From: Castor canadensis
Lineage: Eukaryota > Chordata > Mammalia > Rodentia > Castoridae
Direction: 5' to 3'
DNA length: 64,000 nucleotides
NCBI RefSeq assembly: GCF_047511655.1
Contig: NC_133402.1
Location: 66,654,951 to 66,718,950, forward strand
The position numbers and the translations under genes are program-made. Positions 13,060 to 26,400 of this stretch are shown here, piece by piece. The notes beneath the pieces are model-generated. The model worked only from the letters and a program-made list of their open reading frames with translations. It was not told the origin of the DNA and ran no database searches. Numbering within the stretch: the first letter of the stretch is position 1; each line of letters opens with the position of its first letter.

Positions 13060-14059
13060 AAAAAAGAAAGGAATGCGAGACAAGTTTCAAAGTTCACCTC
13101 CCTGGTCATAGTTACATTAGATTAACCTGTATTGTAAGGTATTTTCACCTTGGTCTTCTTTTCTGTAACACTACTTTGGATGTTTGCAAAGCCTCTTGTC
13201 TATTCAGGGAGAAAAATCCAAGATTCCCCCCATTTGTCTACTGAGTTTCTTTTTTTCGAATGGCTTTGAGGTCTGAGTTTGACAGCTTTCCTAGCAAACT
13301 CCCATTCCTTTTCCTCACTATAAATCTTTGGGTGAAAAACACAACACTGTCAGGATGCCAGACCAGAAGCTGGTGATAAGTAGAAAGTACTAGCACAGAA
13401 TATTCGGTCACTCAGTGACTGACATGTTACTGAATTTCCCCACAATGGGAATTCAGTAAGCAAAATCCACGATTGTGAAAAAGGTTCTGATGCCTTGCTA
13501 GAAAGAATGCTCTTTTGTGTTCCTTGTCCCCAAATGTCCTGTCTTCACCCACCCATCTGCTTACTCTCCCTTCCTACTCACATTTTTCCCTTTGGCTGCA
13601 ATGGAGTCTTAAGAAACTCCACACCCTACAGGTGGGACTCCAGAGACTTATGATAGATAGTTCAACATCTGGGCAGGCTGGCCATGGAGTTTACCACAAT
13701 GCCAGAGTCTTAAGACTTCATGAGGGTAACATTTAAGGCTATCAGTTTCTTTGGCTTCATTCCATTCTGAAATAAACTTCATTCTCTCTCATTTTTCTTG
13801 GGCTTTTAGAAAACAAATTTTCCTTCTGCCTCAGTTCATGGCCACTTGGAATCCTGGAATTCTCAGGAAAGCAAACTCACAGTATTTGCAGAGACCTCAT
13901 CAACTCACAGGGCTGCCATGCAACTCAGGGTGCTATGGGTGTCACCTTTTCTAAGAGGGGTGGAGAGACCGATACCATTCTGCAGGCAGGTACAGGGCAT
14001 TTCCAAAAGATTTTGTCCCAAGTAACAGTGACAGCAATAACTTGAACTAATTTCTAAAT

Positions 14060-14235
14060 GTTTCAAGGATTACTTTATTTTACAGCATTGAATAATATCC
14101 TGGGAAGATAGTTCCTCTTAATTCCATTTTACAGAAAAGGGAACTGAATCACAGAGAGTTAATATCACTTAGGGGCACAGGACCAGTAAATGATCAAGAG
14201 GAACGTACTGGTTCTGCCCATCTAAAGCCTTTCTG
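14060..14235 (-). mobile_element. MIR SINE
   Basis: The plus strand carries the reverse of the MIR core: ATTCCATTTTACAGAAAAGG, GAACTGAATCACAGAGAGTT, AATATCACTT...GGACCAGTAAATG. An old mammal-wide element. Confidence 0.7.
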
Positions 14236-16235
14236 CCACAGTTTTTACTCTATACTCTAATTTGAAATAACAAATTAGACTGAGACTGGGGGTACCAAAA
14301 GCAGGCCAAGTTGTTTCTTAGTTTTACCCTAGGCACTGCCACTATGGATGGGAAGTGAGTAGCTTTAAATCAGGAGATTCTAAGGTAAGGTTTTCATAGG
14401 ACCATTGCGTTCAACATGACACCATTCCCCTCCAAGGGGCAGAGGAGGGAACTTGAAGGAAGTCTGAGTTCTCCAAGTAGCCCTGAGCTGAGGTATCCCA
14501 GATCACTTGTTTTTTCTTCTCTCCCTGTCCCCAGGGTTCCTCTGCCCTAACAGGGACCAGGAAAGTTCTGAGGCGAGGCTGTCCTTCCCCCACGTGGGAC
14601 ATTTGAAGCAACCACTGGGAACACTCCCTTTTCCCTCCTTCCCTTCTCGGGAGTGGTTAGGCCAGCGAATCTCCGGCGGCTTTTCGTTGGCCAGATGGAG
14701 AGGTGCAAGTTGGAAAGGTGGAAGTCTCTGCAGTCACGAGAGGACTCCAGGCAGAGCCCAGGCTGTGAGTGCCTGCTTTATTTCTAATCTCCACTTTTCC
14801 CCACCGCATGTTTCTTTCGGGGAAAGGGCTTTAACCAGTGCACTCTCAAAAAAAAACGGAAAGAGCCCTGCAACTGGTCCCTGAGAGGAAAGGTGAGGGA
14901 GCATCCTCGAGAGGGACAGGAAGGGCGCAAATTCTAGTGCTAACGACTAACGTCCGAGATCCTCTTCCTACCGGCCCCCATAGATTTCCTTGCATCCCGG
15001 TTCCCCTTGTAACCGGCCCGTTCACACCCGCGCATCGCCCTTGGCGCCTTTACGCGCTGGTGTCTCTTCTCTCATGGTCCTCTCCGGGACTGCAGCTCTA
15101 GACCCAGGAGCCAGTAAGTGTTCTTTAATTCCCATCCCAGAAGCCATTGTTCGCCCCTAGGCTCACACCGGCCAGGCAAGCGAGAACCAACTTCTCAGAA
15201 GTTGAAAAGGAACCTAGTGGACCACTCGATGTGGTGCCTGAGCAGGAGGTGCTGGCGAAGAATGGACTGGTTTCTCCAAGCGCAGTGACCACAGTGGAGG
15301 CTGGGAGGATGGCACTGTTGACCCACGTGATTCTGGTACATTTGAAAAAGTTCCCCAGCGGCAGCAGTTGCAGCAGATACTAAAAGCCACCAAAGATCCC
15401 GAAAGGGAGCCCAAGAACACTTTTATAGTCTGTAGGTCCTCAGTTTCATGAGGTCCTCCAGGCCTGAACCTGTGCAACCTGCCAGGGACTGTCCGGCCTC
15501 TGTGCCTGGAACCCTCTATCAGTTTAGGCAGGGCTGGGAGCCAACGTGTCCTCTTTTTCTTGGTTTGTTTTCCTTCCCTTCAGCTACCAGGCTTTTCTCT
15601 GGGTGTTCAAGGTGGTTTGTAAGAGGGTGTCCCAGGGCTCAGAGCTGCAGGAAGGCAACCTTTCCGGGCAGACACTAGAGTATCTATTTACCCTTTTCCC
15701 CTCTCTACTGGAAATCAGTTGCTAATGCCAGTGTCATTGAGGTAAAATTGGGGCGAGAGAAGTCTGTCCCACAATGGCGATTTTGGCGGGTCCCCTCTTT
15801 TGCTGTCTGGAAGGGTTATGCCAGAAACATGAGTCTGTCAAATCATGAAAAAAGACAAGGGAGAGAGGACTGGAAGACGAAGAAGGGCCCCAAATCTCTC
15901 CCAGGACGACGAAGCAATAACAGGACACCGGAATTCAAGAGAGAAAGGAAAACATCACATCATTTATTTCCAAAGAAAGTAGCAAAACGGAGCTTCATGT
16001 ACACAAAGGCCTTTGAGGGAAAAGCAACCTCGAATTTTATTTCATTTACATTTACATATTTCCAAGAAGATATGCCTCTGCTTTCAACTTATTCATTCAA
16101 CAATCACAGTCAAATACATAACAACTTTTGTTTCCCAAGTTAGTTCATAATTTAACTGTTGCTAAGGGGACAGATGACAAAACACAAACATTGTGGGTAC
16201 CAAATAACCTAACGTTTGAGTCAAGCTTGTGTAGT

Positions 16236-16266
16236 CTGTGTGTGTGTATGTGTGTGTGTGTGTGTG
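16236..16266 (+). repeat. (TG)n microsatellite
   Basis: Imperfect TG repeat with one TA interruption. Confidence 0.9.
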
Positions 16267-18029
16267 CTTGTGAATTATGATTACAAAAAGTTTGCCTGTC
16301 TGTATAATTCACATTCATTGCATTTTCTCATAAATTAGTGGTATAAACAAACATATGGAGACCTCCAGTAAACAAATAAAATCAATATAAGAGACAACAT
16401 TTTGCAGCAACTATAATAACAGCATGGGTTACAGCTTGGGGAAAATTCTTTACAAATCATTTAGTTAGCATACCCAGGGTGGGGGGATGGGCACATTACT
16501 GTTTATTTAAACCACCTTAAACCACAACAGGAGCTTGGGGAAACTTGAATGGGGTGAAAGTTTCTTTCCTGGGCCCACTAAGAAACGAGGAACTGCCAGC
16601 ATACCCTTGTACCCAGGGAGACAGAGTGAACATTTGCATGCAGTTTTGGTCACCATCTTGTAGACCAAAACTTCTCAACTCCAATTGTCAAGATGCTGAA
16701 GAAAACTGGAAATAGTTTCAAGTATCTCCCTCCCTCAAGCCACTGTCCTACAGTTAATGGCAGAAAGGGCCTGTAGAGTGCTACTAGTGGTAAGAAAACA
16801 CAATGGGCCTATACTTAGCAGAAGTGTCTTGCAGGAGGTTGGGGGCTAAAACTTGCTTGACTACAGCCTTAGTTTCCAAGGCTCCCAGTATGTGCAGTGT
16901 GAGGAGTATCTCAGGAAGCTCATCCATGTGACCCGACTTGGGCTGGTAGAATGCAGGCCTGAACAGAAAGCAGCAGACACACAAATATGGACTTGGGGTC
17001 TGTACCCTCTGCCTGCACCTTCTCTGCATTCTTTTCCCTTTTTCCAGAGCTGGTGCAAAGCTCCCCCCACCCCCAAATATCTGCACACTTCATCAGGCCC
17101 TAACTCTGAGGGGTAAGCAGTGCTTTTGTTTTTCCATAGTAAGACTTATCCGGAAAGTTATCTATTGGTGTTGTGTGTGGATATTTTTTTTTAAAAAAAG
17201 AAGTTTGATTTTATCTCTTTAGAAACGGTTTGAGACTAACCGGGCAGAGGGAGTTTGACAGAGAGGAGAACAAATCGCTGACAAAGAACCTTTTACGTTT
17301 CATCAGCGTTGTTAGGACGACGAGCAGGAATGTCTTAGATAATAACTCCCACTTCAAAGATTTCTCAGCTCAATAGAAAATGGACCATCCTTTTTATTCA
17401 AACACAACGACTGGCACTAAAGAAGACTCCACTGTTTGATTTTTTTTTCCACTGTGTTTATTTTTCCCCTATTCACTGGGGTACTTGGATAAAATAAACA
17501 ACAAGACAATTAAGGGAACATGGACCTCTAACTTTCCTGCCATCTTCCCCATCCCCTTGGCCTTGGACTTTTGAGTTCATGCCCAGGGGCAGCCCAGCCT
17601 TAAGAATTCTATATTCCAGTCCTGGGGAGGAAAATGTTTAAGGGGCTGCAAGAGACTTCTGGGATGGAGGAGTAAAAAGACAGTGCCGGGACCCAGGACC
17701 CACTATGGAAATATTCCTAGGACACAATCTGATTTCCCCAGGGTGACCCCTTCCCCCCCTCCCCGCAAGTCCCCATCAACCTCAAACCCTAGTTCTGCCC
17801 AAGATTCAGAGGGGCACTTTGCACAACACTGAGCTGGGATGCTCATTTGTTAAACCTCTAAGACTGCTCTAAAGTCATTTAATTTACCCTGACCCCGAGC
17901 CTCTCTGGGGCGCAGTCAAGATGCACTGAGTCCGGCTCCTCCCTTTCCTGAAAACATCCGGGCGCCAAAGCCCTCTCTACATCAGGGTGCAGGGTAAACC
18001 CCTAAACGCTGGCGAAACAGGTCCTAGGG

Positions 18030-18500
18030 AGGAAGTATATACTGAAGAGCACAGTGACAGTATTAAATGGCGTGAAAGCAAAGGTCAGCGCAAATGTATC
18101 TTAATAGAGTGTCTGCACTGAAGTGTGCGCCTTTGAAGCGGCCGCTACCCCGCGCATTTCCATGGCGAGCCTAACGCGGCATGCTGATGCATCGTCAAAC
18201 TCACACTTTCAACCCCAAAACCCAACTCTTTGAACAACCCGAGCTTGATTAGACCTTTCTCCTTTTCTTTCCCCTCTTACAAACCATTTCCTCGCCTTTA
18301 GAAACTCGCCATCAAACCCAAATGCGCCCTCTGATCACCGCAGAAAGCAGAAACAAAGAGGGCTGAGCGGCGATTCAAGCGAGCCTTTTCTTCCCTCGCG
18401 TTATTATCCATTTTTATTATGACCGGGAACAAGTGCCCATTCGCGTGGGTTTTGTTTACCGGAAATTAAATGAAAATGATTTAGTCCGCGTCAAACAAAA
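18030..18500. promoter_or_regulatory. Candidate regulatory element downstream of ZIC4
   Basis: Repeat-free, moderately CpG-containing DNA (GCGGCCGC near 18138, several CGC/GCG) followed by AT-rich sequence, set in plain flanking DNA. Enhancer role is inferred only from composition. Confidence 0.3.
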
Positions 18501-19318
18501 ATATATACTTGTATACACAAGAAAAAAGGCCAGTTAGACGTAAATATTATGTCCTTAATGAAAAGCCTGGACGGGCTCCAGGCTCGGCCTTTCAGGATTT
18601 CAGTGCGACTTGCCCATTGCCATAGAAATCCTAACTTACCATGAAGATGCACCGTGGCGAAGAAACACTGCTTTGTGCGCGGGCCCTTTGATGTCTCGGG
18701 CACGAGATGCTGGGCGCTCAGCTGCGCAGGGCGAGACTACCTTGCAAGCAACGCGGTGGACATCTGTAACAAGCAAATGAAAAATTAAAGGCGATTAGTG
18801 ATCGACCAAAATTTTTCTTTTATTTCTATATTTGGGGTAGGGGTAGAAGACAAAACTGGGTGTCTTGACCCCAGAAGAGAAAGTGCTGTTTGATGAGGGG
18901 CACTTTTTCAAACATCAGCAGAACAAACAGCAAGTTCCACAGATGTCCTGTGCACCTTGGCGGTGGGGATAGTTAGTGTTTTGCGATGGGAACAAGTTGT
19001 TTGCTCCCGACTTCTGGCTGTGCCAGGCGGTCTCTGGACCCTATTGTAGTGGGAGTGAGGAAGACATTGCTGTTGGTCTTCTTTCCTCAAACAACAGATT
19101 CACAAGAAATGTCTTTGGAACATTCTGGCTTTTATTAGGGATAACGAAAAAAAGTCCCACTCCTGTTAGGTTGTTCCTTTTTATTTGATAGAAGTTGTGG
19201 GTGCTAAGAGACAGGACAGAGAATTGTCTAGTGGATTCTTAAGAGGAGAGAATAAAAAAGAATGAGGGAGTGGCAGGGTTGGGACTTGTTTGCTCCACCT
19301 TTAAAAATATTTTTTATT

Positions 19319-19388
19319 CTTAGGGGGTTTATCACTGGACTTCAAGCTCATAAGCCAAGCGCTCTACCATTGAGCTACACCTTCTGCC
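19319..19388 (-). mobile_element. Diverged ID-like SINE
   Basis: The plus strand shows AAGCGCTCTACCATTGAGCT, the complement of the ID A box, with a decayed B box on the left. Confidence 0.55.
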
Positions 19389-19748
19389 ACAGGAGCTCAG
19401 CTTTTAGAACTGAGCTCCTGCGGGAGCGGGGCGGGGGTCCCTCCAGAGGAGATATTACTCCTCTCCACATGTTCTTAGGGAATTTGGAATTTGGGTGAGT
19501 TTGTCAAAGGTTTCTCTCTCTTTTTCACCTTTCTCCTTCCTTTCATATTTTTCATTCTTCAAATATCAGCTAGGATTTGGGGGTGGGGCAGCCTCTTCTC
19601 TCTGCCAACGTTGGCAATAATTGCCAAAGGCCTTACTCTACTCTCCTTAAAACATGTGGTCCTTTTTTTCTGAGGACTTCATACCCAGCATATCAAATAT
19701 GCATTCAATCTATCAATCTACACCCACTGGGTGTTTGCCTTTATGGTA

Positions 19749-20434
19749 TTTATTATTGTAGCTCATTTCTCTACCCCTCCTCCTTTAAGTTAGACCAACA
19801 TTGTGTGTGATGTTGGGAAGACTGTCACAGGATGAATGTCATTCACTTGTTCACTAGGACAGGACACTTGGTTGTGGAGGTCACCACTTAGTGACATCAT
19901 CAACCATCTCCACACTATTCTCCCAAGCCCAAGCACCCACGAGATTTCACAGTGCTCAGACAGGAATGGGAGTAAGAAAGGGGACCCCAGGGAGGCTCAT
20001 AACATTGAATCCTGAAGCTTCTCTAGTTCTTTTATCTATGTTTCCTGTCATTTCGGACTCACTCCCCACCTTAAGTATAAAATGTTCACTGAGTCTGGGC
20101 CTAGACAGACAGACAGACGTCTGGGTCAGCCACTGGGGTTGGATGTATGTGACTCACCCATAGGGGAGGGGTGAACATCCCCTTATCTCTTTTGTGGAGG
20201 TGGTTGGAAAATTTAAGACTTTGGTATGTATTTTTTTAAAGGGGAGGGGAGGAAGGGGGAAATGTGGGCAAGCAAAAGAGAAAAATGAAGTGAGAGGCCC
20301 TGGAATTCTGAATGCCACCTTCCAGGATCTGAACTGAGACTGGCAATGATGGGAGAGGGGAGGGGCAGGAAAGGAGGCTTTGACTGGGAGCTGGGGAGGG
20401 AGTGGTCCAGGCCCCTAGGAAAATATTTCCTAAT
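19749..20434 (-). other. ZIC4: Predicted ZIC4 terminal exon (last base of stop plus 3' UTR)
   Basis: On the minus strand a long C/T tract ends TTCACAG just before 20434, an excellent acceptor, and the first exon base is A, which completes TGA. The next canonical AATAAA on this strand is at 19754-19749. A second acceptor, TTTTTTCAACAG before 20605, could be used instead and would give one extra Cys before a stop. The 3' end is uncertain: other AATAAA motifs occur further along. Confidence 0.5.
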
Positions 20435-23400
20435 CTGTGAAGGGGGGGGAGGGCTTTGTGACTTTACTTTCACCACTTGCAGTTGCCAGAACTGCACATA
20501 AATCCTAATTTTTTGTGTTCCATCTGCCTGTCTCTTTATCCTTAGGACTGGTGTCATGCTATTCATCCATGAGGACATGAAGGAGGAGAGTGGTGCAAAC
20601 ATTAACTGTTGAAAAAATACAGGAACCATATTTAAGTTTGAAAATAATGGACGTTATGTCAGAATAGTCAATGATGTCTATCAGCATTTAGTGGTTTCCT
20701 TCCTTCCTTCCTTCCTTCCTTCCGATCCTTCCTTTCTTCCTTCCTTCCTTTCCCTTCCTTTCCTCCCTCCCTCCCTCCCTCCCAACGATCTTTCCTCCCT
20801 CCCTCCTTGCATCTTTCTAGCTCTCTTCAAGCCTCAGCAACCCGGCCTAGGCTCGCAGTCGATGTACTCTGAAGCAACGGTAGAAGCAGCCCCGACACTG
20901 GAGGCGGCGGCGGCGGCAGCGGCAGGGCCAGGAGGTGACGACGGACTCTGGGGGCGCGGCAGAGGCAGCTGTGGCGGGGCCCGGGCCCTGACACACGTAC
21001 CATTCGCTCAAGTCCGTGCCACGCACAGCCACCACCGCTGAGGAGGCTACCGGGGGATCCTGGCTGTAGTCGGACGAGGGCGACATAAGGGCAGAAGGTG
21101 TAGCCGAGTCGTAGCCAGAGCTGGGCGGCGGCGAGCGACCATGCACCTTCATGTGCTTACGTAGAGAGCTGGGGTGCGTGTAGCACTTATCACAGCCGCG
21201 CACCTTGCACGTGTATGGCTTGTCGCTCGTGTGCACGTGCGAATGCTTCTTGCGGTCGCTGCTGTTGGCGAAGCGCCGCTCACAGCCCTCGAACTCACAC
21301 CTGAAGGGCTTCTCGCCTGGCAGAGGCAACGCAGAGACATTAGTGGGCCTGGACGAGTTCCAGGCTTAGGATCGTCACCATCCCCTGCCCCCCATTCCTC
21401 TTTCGTTTCCTGCAAAAGAACCACAAAACAGACTTTCAGTCATCTCTTTGCACCGCGCCTCATATCGGGTACCCCCTATCTCACGCAGAGCGCGCCCCCT
21501 CCTACCCTTCTCCATCCCTCCCCCTCTCCTGCCTAGGCCTAGGGGGAGGGTACGGAGGAGGAGCGACAATGACTCCATCTTAGTCGAGTTTCCATTCTTG
21601 AAAATCCTGATCCGCTTGGGTTTTTTTTTTTCCTCCAAATTCTATTCACTCGGAGCCAGAATCATCACTGCCCAGAGAATAGACTTGACCGCGGATCTCA
21701 CATCTGCTCGATTTAAAGTTGCTGTCCTAGCCAAATGTCTCTGCCACCACCACCTCTGCCCACAAGTCCACCACACACACACCCCACCCCGGCCCAAACA
21801 GTTTCCTAAGTAGGTTTTGTGCAAAAGCTAAGGCGATGAAAAAATTTAAGGGATAAGCAACGACGCACATGGCGTATACATAGTTTGGGTTCTGGCTGCA
21901 GGGAAAGATATTCTGAGCAATGATTCACCTCAAAGGTGATTTTTACAGGGAAACGGAACCTCCGCCTTTCCCTTCTACCCCCTGAGGGCAAACATTTAGC
22001 AGCATTCTTCAAATCTTGCCTAAACCATCCGAGATCTCTCCAGATAGCGTTCACCGACAATCATATTTTATTATGCTGCTCCAGGCAGTCTCGCGGAGAC
22101 CCTGCCGTGTAGCTGATCCAAGCTACCGGCGTCTACCGCCTCCCAGACCACCTTCACCCGGCTGCCTGGCTTCTTAGGTCGAAGCCAAGGGACCGGCCTG
22201 GGAGGATCAGCCCGGGACAGGCGGGATATGAGGTCTCTCCAGCAATTGCTCCCTTGAGTGGGGCGAGCTTGCCGGTGCGCGCAGCTGCTGCGGCCAGGGC
22301 TGGTCCGCCCCGCCCGCGGGAGCGCAAGCTGGCTGTCTGGGTAGGGCCGCAGGGGGCTCGGATCAGTGGCTGCTGTGCCCTGCAAAGCCAAAGGAAGGCG
22401 TGAGCGCTATTGAGGGTGGAAATGTTGGTTGGACCAAACCCCCAATCAGAGAGCTCACTGGTGCCTGAATTCGCTGGCGAATGAGGGAGGAAAAGATCCC
22501 CAGAACCCGGAAGCCCAAGTTCCTGAAGGAGCCACAAATGCTGCGTAAAAGGAAGGGGGAGATGGCTGGGGAGCTTTAAACAAATGAACGTTGCCCGGCT
22601 CTCTGGGTTGCGGGAACCGCTACCTAGCGTCTGGTTGAAGAACGAGAGATGTACGACTGTTGGCTATGTGGTTGCTCCTCCTGCCGCTTATGGGAAAGAT
22701 AGACGCTTTTGGGCAGGTCTGAACAAACAAAGCCTCTATCCCCAGGCCCCATGGAGGCTCTGGAACACAACCCATCGCTCCGCGCGCGGGCAGCTGCTGT
22801 GGACCCCGGGCTCCGGCACCGCCTATCCTAGCGCTCGCGCCCCCTCCCCTCAAGAGTTGTACTAGCACAGCAGGTCCTCTGAAGATTTCTGGCCTCCGCC
22901 ACTTCACTGGACATCCGTTTTATGAAAAAGTGAGAGAAGAAAAATGCAGAATAAATCAGTGTCTCTATTTTCCCCTTTCTGCTCCCCTCTACAGCCCCCG
23001 AACTTCCCTTCCTCCCTTTCTTCTGCTCTTTTTAAAATCGCTCACAAGAAATTACTCAGTTCAGGGCCTGCAAAGGAAAACCAGGTTTTTCTGAGAAAAC
23101 AGAGGAGGAATAGAATTCCCTCCCGCTCCGAAAAAACAAAACAAAACAAAACTCCCTCCACACACACACTTATTCCATCCTGTGAGCGCCTCGCTGGACA
23201 TTCACGTAAAATAGGAACTGATTTCGCTGCAGACGAGGACCGGACGAGACAAAAGCAGGGCACTGGGGGTATCCGGGCTGCCACGAAGTTCGCAGGCCCC
23301 TGTGAGGCCAGGTGAGGCCGCGCGCGCCACGGCGTGCTCTGCAGCTGCAGGAGGCGCCCTGGTCGCAGCTCCTCACGTCCCTCCCGCCCCTCGCCACCGC

Positions 23401-26400
23401 TGCCTCCCGCCCTTCCCCTCCCCCAGGTCCCAGCGTTGCGCCCTGGGTGGGTGGATGCTCACAGGCAGGGCTGGGCCAGGTCCCTGCGATCCCCCGGAGC
23501 GGACTGCGCCCCGGCTGCGGTGAGAAAGGCCCAGTCTCCTCCCAAAGGCTCGCCAGCGGGAGAGGCCTCCTTCCCAGCCCTGCGCCAGGCCCGGGTGACA
23601 AACTTCGGATGCGTCGGGGCCGCCCGGCAGCGCCATTTTCTCTCACTTGTGGCTGGGTCCGCTTTTCCCGGTGACTTCTCCCCGGCGCTGCCTCTTCTCT
23701 ATCTCGGATCCCCAAGCCCTGACTCTCTGTTTGCAACTGGGGAAGGTGGGGAGACCCTAACCAACCCAAGAGTTCCGGGAGGGGCGCGCCAAGCGACGGG
23801 GTTCGGCCGCGCGCCACGGCCGGCCCGCGCCTCCGTGGCGGCAGCACCATTGTTCCCAGATCGCTGAGAATGCTACAAAGTGAAACCTTTCGCCTAGAAA
23901 GCCAGCCTGCAGGCCTGGGATTCGGATCCAAGAGAATCTCTACTCGTGAGAAATCTGCTCCTGTTTGCCGCTTCCGCGACTCAAGGAAATGAAACGCCAT
24001 TAATATTTGAAAAGGCAATTATTTTCCTGTTGAATCGAGAACTGTCTTCATGAATAATTTGTAGTGAGGTCTATTGCCATTTGAAAAACATTTTGTTGTG
24101 TCCCCCCCACTCCCTTCTCTTTCCATTACTTATGAGGGGGGTTGGGGAGAAACAACGGAGCAGGAGAGATTCTGTCGATTTTTTTTTTAAACCCAACTGG
24201 TAATGAATCAGGACTGCAAGCGGAAAGAACGCACAGAATTCCGTCCCCCGAATAGATGCAAACCTGAGAGCCAGCCCGGGCGCACTGAACTCGTTTCTCT
24301 GCTGTAGGTCAATTGCTCTAAGAATCTAACTATTTTCTGCTTCACGGACTTCAAACAGTGGACTGGCAAAGAGCAATAAAAGTTTGTTTGTTTAAAACAA
24401 AACAAACAAACAAGCAGAAAACCCTGTCATTTAAGATGAGTTCCTTCTCCAGCTTCGGATTGAGCGTCTATTTCCAGGTCCTGGCGGCCAGTTCCTGGAG
24501 TAGCAGGCCTGCAGACTAGGATCAGGGTCCTATCCATACCCCTCTCCCTGGTGATGTAATTCGGAGAGAGGGGCAGATATACGCCAGAGATGGGGGAAAG
24601 CCCAGAAAGAACTGGAGAAAACCTTATGTTTACAGACATTCTCCGGAAATGAAGTACAAGATTCAAAGTGAAGTCTGGTCTTGTCTCCGCTTGTGACAAG
24701 GTCTTAGCCCTGGACCTTCGCGGAGAGGACTTTCTAGGGTGAGGTTTAGCAACTTTCATTCCGCGGCACCGCTACTCTAGGGGATTTTGGGCTCTAACCA
24801 AGTTTGGTGCTGCAGCAAGAACAGGAAGGAGTAAGGCAGCCTAGGCGCTATGGAGCAGAAGTGGAGCCCCAAGCTGGAACTTACTTCTTCTCTTCCACTT
24901 TTCCCGCCCCTAATATGGGGGAGGGGAGAAGACGTTGACTTGTAAACTTCCAGGGAGGGGGAGGAGTAAGGAGAGTCAAACAATGGCTGCTAAACTAATT
25001 AATGTTACTTCACAAGCTGTTCTACAGTGTGAAAACTTTCCTTTTGCAATTGTATTAATTAAGGATGCTCCTGGCCAGAAGAGTTCAAGTTTGCAGGCTC
25101 TTGCGTGTGCTCCTTTTCTTTCTGTTAACTAGAACTAACAGATGTGGTTGACACATGTCCCTAGTTCACTTAACAGCTCGGTAAATGACATTTAAGGCGG
25201 ATGGGTCCCGTTGGGTCTCTGCTAAAGTAAGAGTGAGGGTTAGCAAAATGTCCCTTCTGTCGGGACAGCAAGACTCAAAAACAGGACAAAAGTTAGCCAC
25301 CAAGATCCCACTATCTTAAAGAAGGCGCTAAAGGTATGATGATCTCCTCAGTCGGGTGATGGTTCTGTTGTCAGGCCAATGGGGGCGGGGGAAGTTCTGC
25401 CGTAGGATTACAAAGAAATTGGGACTAGTTAAACAAGTGTTTCCACGTGTTTAAGAGTTTGAAAAGCAGTGCTGCTTTTTAAATGCATTAAAATCAAACT
25501 CCAGGGACTCCAAATGCAGCTCAGTAGCAGAGAGCTTTGTGTGAAAAGCTCTGTGTTCCATACCCAGCTCTGGAGAAAAAAAATCAAACTCTATAAACAT
25601 GTTTGCCCACAGGGATAGTGACAACTTCACCCTTGTCCCCTGAGCAGAAATCTTCTTACTGTCCTCCCTACACACAGCCTCCGGGAACTTCTGTGATTCT
25701 AAGAATAGAAGTGCGTAATTAATATTTTATGGATTTGGCTCATGGAAACAATACCAAAACACCTCCCTCCTCCCCTCAGTTGAAACTTAAGGGAATCCAG
25801 ACCCAAGGGCCTGCTTCCCCAGAGGATCCGCACGAGACAGACAGCGCCGAATACTGACCTGTGTGAGTTCGTTTGTGTATTTTGAGATTTTCTGATCTAG
25901 CAAAGACTTTCCCACACCCCGGGAAAGGACAGGGGAAGGGCTTCTCGCCCGTGTGCACGCGGATGTGATTTACAAGTTTGTATTTGGCTTTGAAGGGCTT
26001 GCCCTGTCGCGGACACTCCTCCCAGAAGCAAATGTGGTTGGCCTGCTCGGGGCCGCCGACGTGTTCCACGGTGACGTGCGTGACCAGCTCGTGCATGGTG
26101 CTGAAAGTTTTGGAGCACAGGCGTGAGGGCACAGGGCCGTCGGTCGCCAGCCACTTACAGATGAGCTCCTGTTTGATGGGCTGGCGCATGTAGCGGAAGA
26201 AGGCACCAGGGCCGTGGGGCGCGGCGAGGTTCATGGTCAGGTTCATGCCGCCATAGCCATGCAGGGCCGCGGCGGCTGCCAGGGCGTCGCTGCGGGCCGT
26301 AGGCCCTGGCGCGAAGGGTTCGGGCCGCGCGTACATGTCTCCGGGGAGCCCCAGACGCAGGAGTCCGTTCAAAGGACGACTGTGCGAGGCCTGGCGAGGC

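Larger units (their letters stand above)
12801..18000. other. No gene seen
   Basis: Apart from the 19-bp duplication, the MIR and the TG repeat, I see unique sequence. The AT-rich part at 15950-16420 has several minus-strand AATAAA motifs (for example 15968-15963), so it could be a distal 3' end of a longer ZIC4 transcript, but nothing confirms it. Confidence 0.4.
21317..25858 (-). other. ZIC4: ZIC4 intron 2
   Basis: 4.5 kb between the finger 3 and finger 4 exons. It holds a CpG-rich block (about 23150-23870), a perfect 12-bp inverted repeat at 24382-24411, an ID-like SINE at 25499-25580 and otherwise unique sequence. No extra coding exon was recognised. Confidence 0.85.

Noticed and set aside
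15950-16420. Possible distal 3' end of ZIC4
   Set aside because: AT-rich sequence with minus-strand AATAAA motifs, but such motifs are common in AT-rich DNA and nothing links it to ZIC4.
20213-20629. 138-codon minus-strand frame downstream of ZIC4
   Set aside because: Low-complexity Pro/Ser-rich translation with no family match; more likely intron and 3' UTR.
23170-24018. 282-codon open frame on the minus strand in ZIC4 intron 2
   Set aside because: It lies in a CpG-rich block where stops are rare, is overlapped by long frames on the other strand, has Arg/Pro/Gly-rich composition and no family resemblance.
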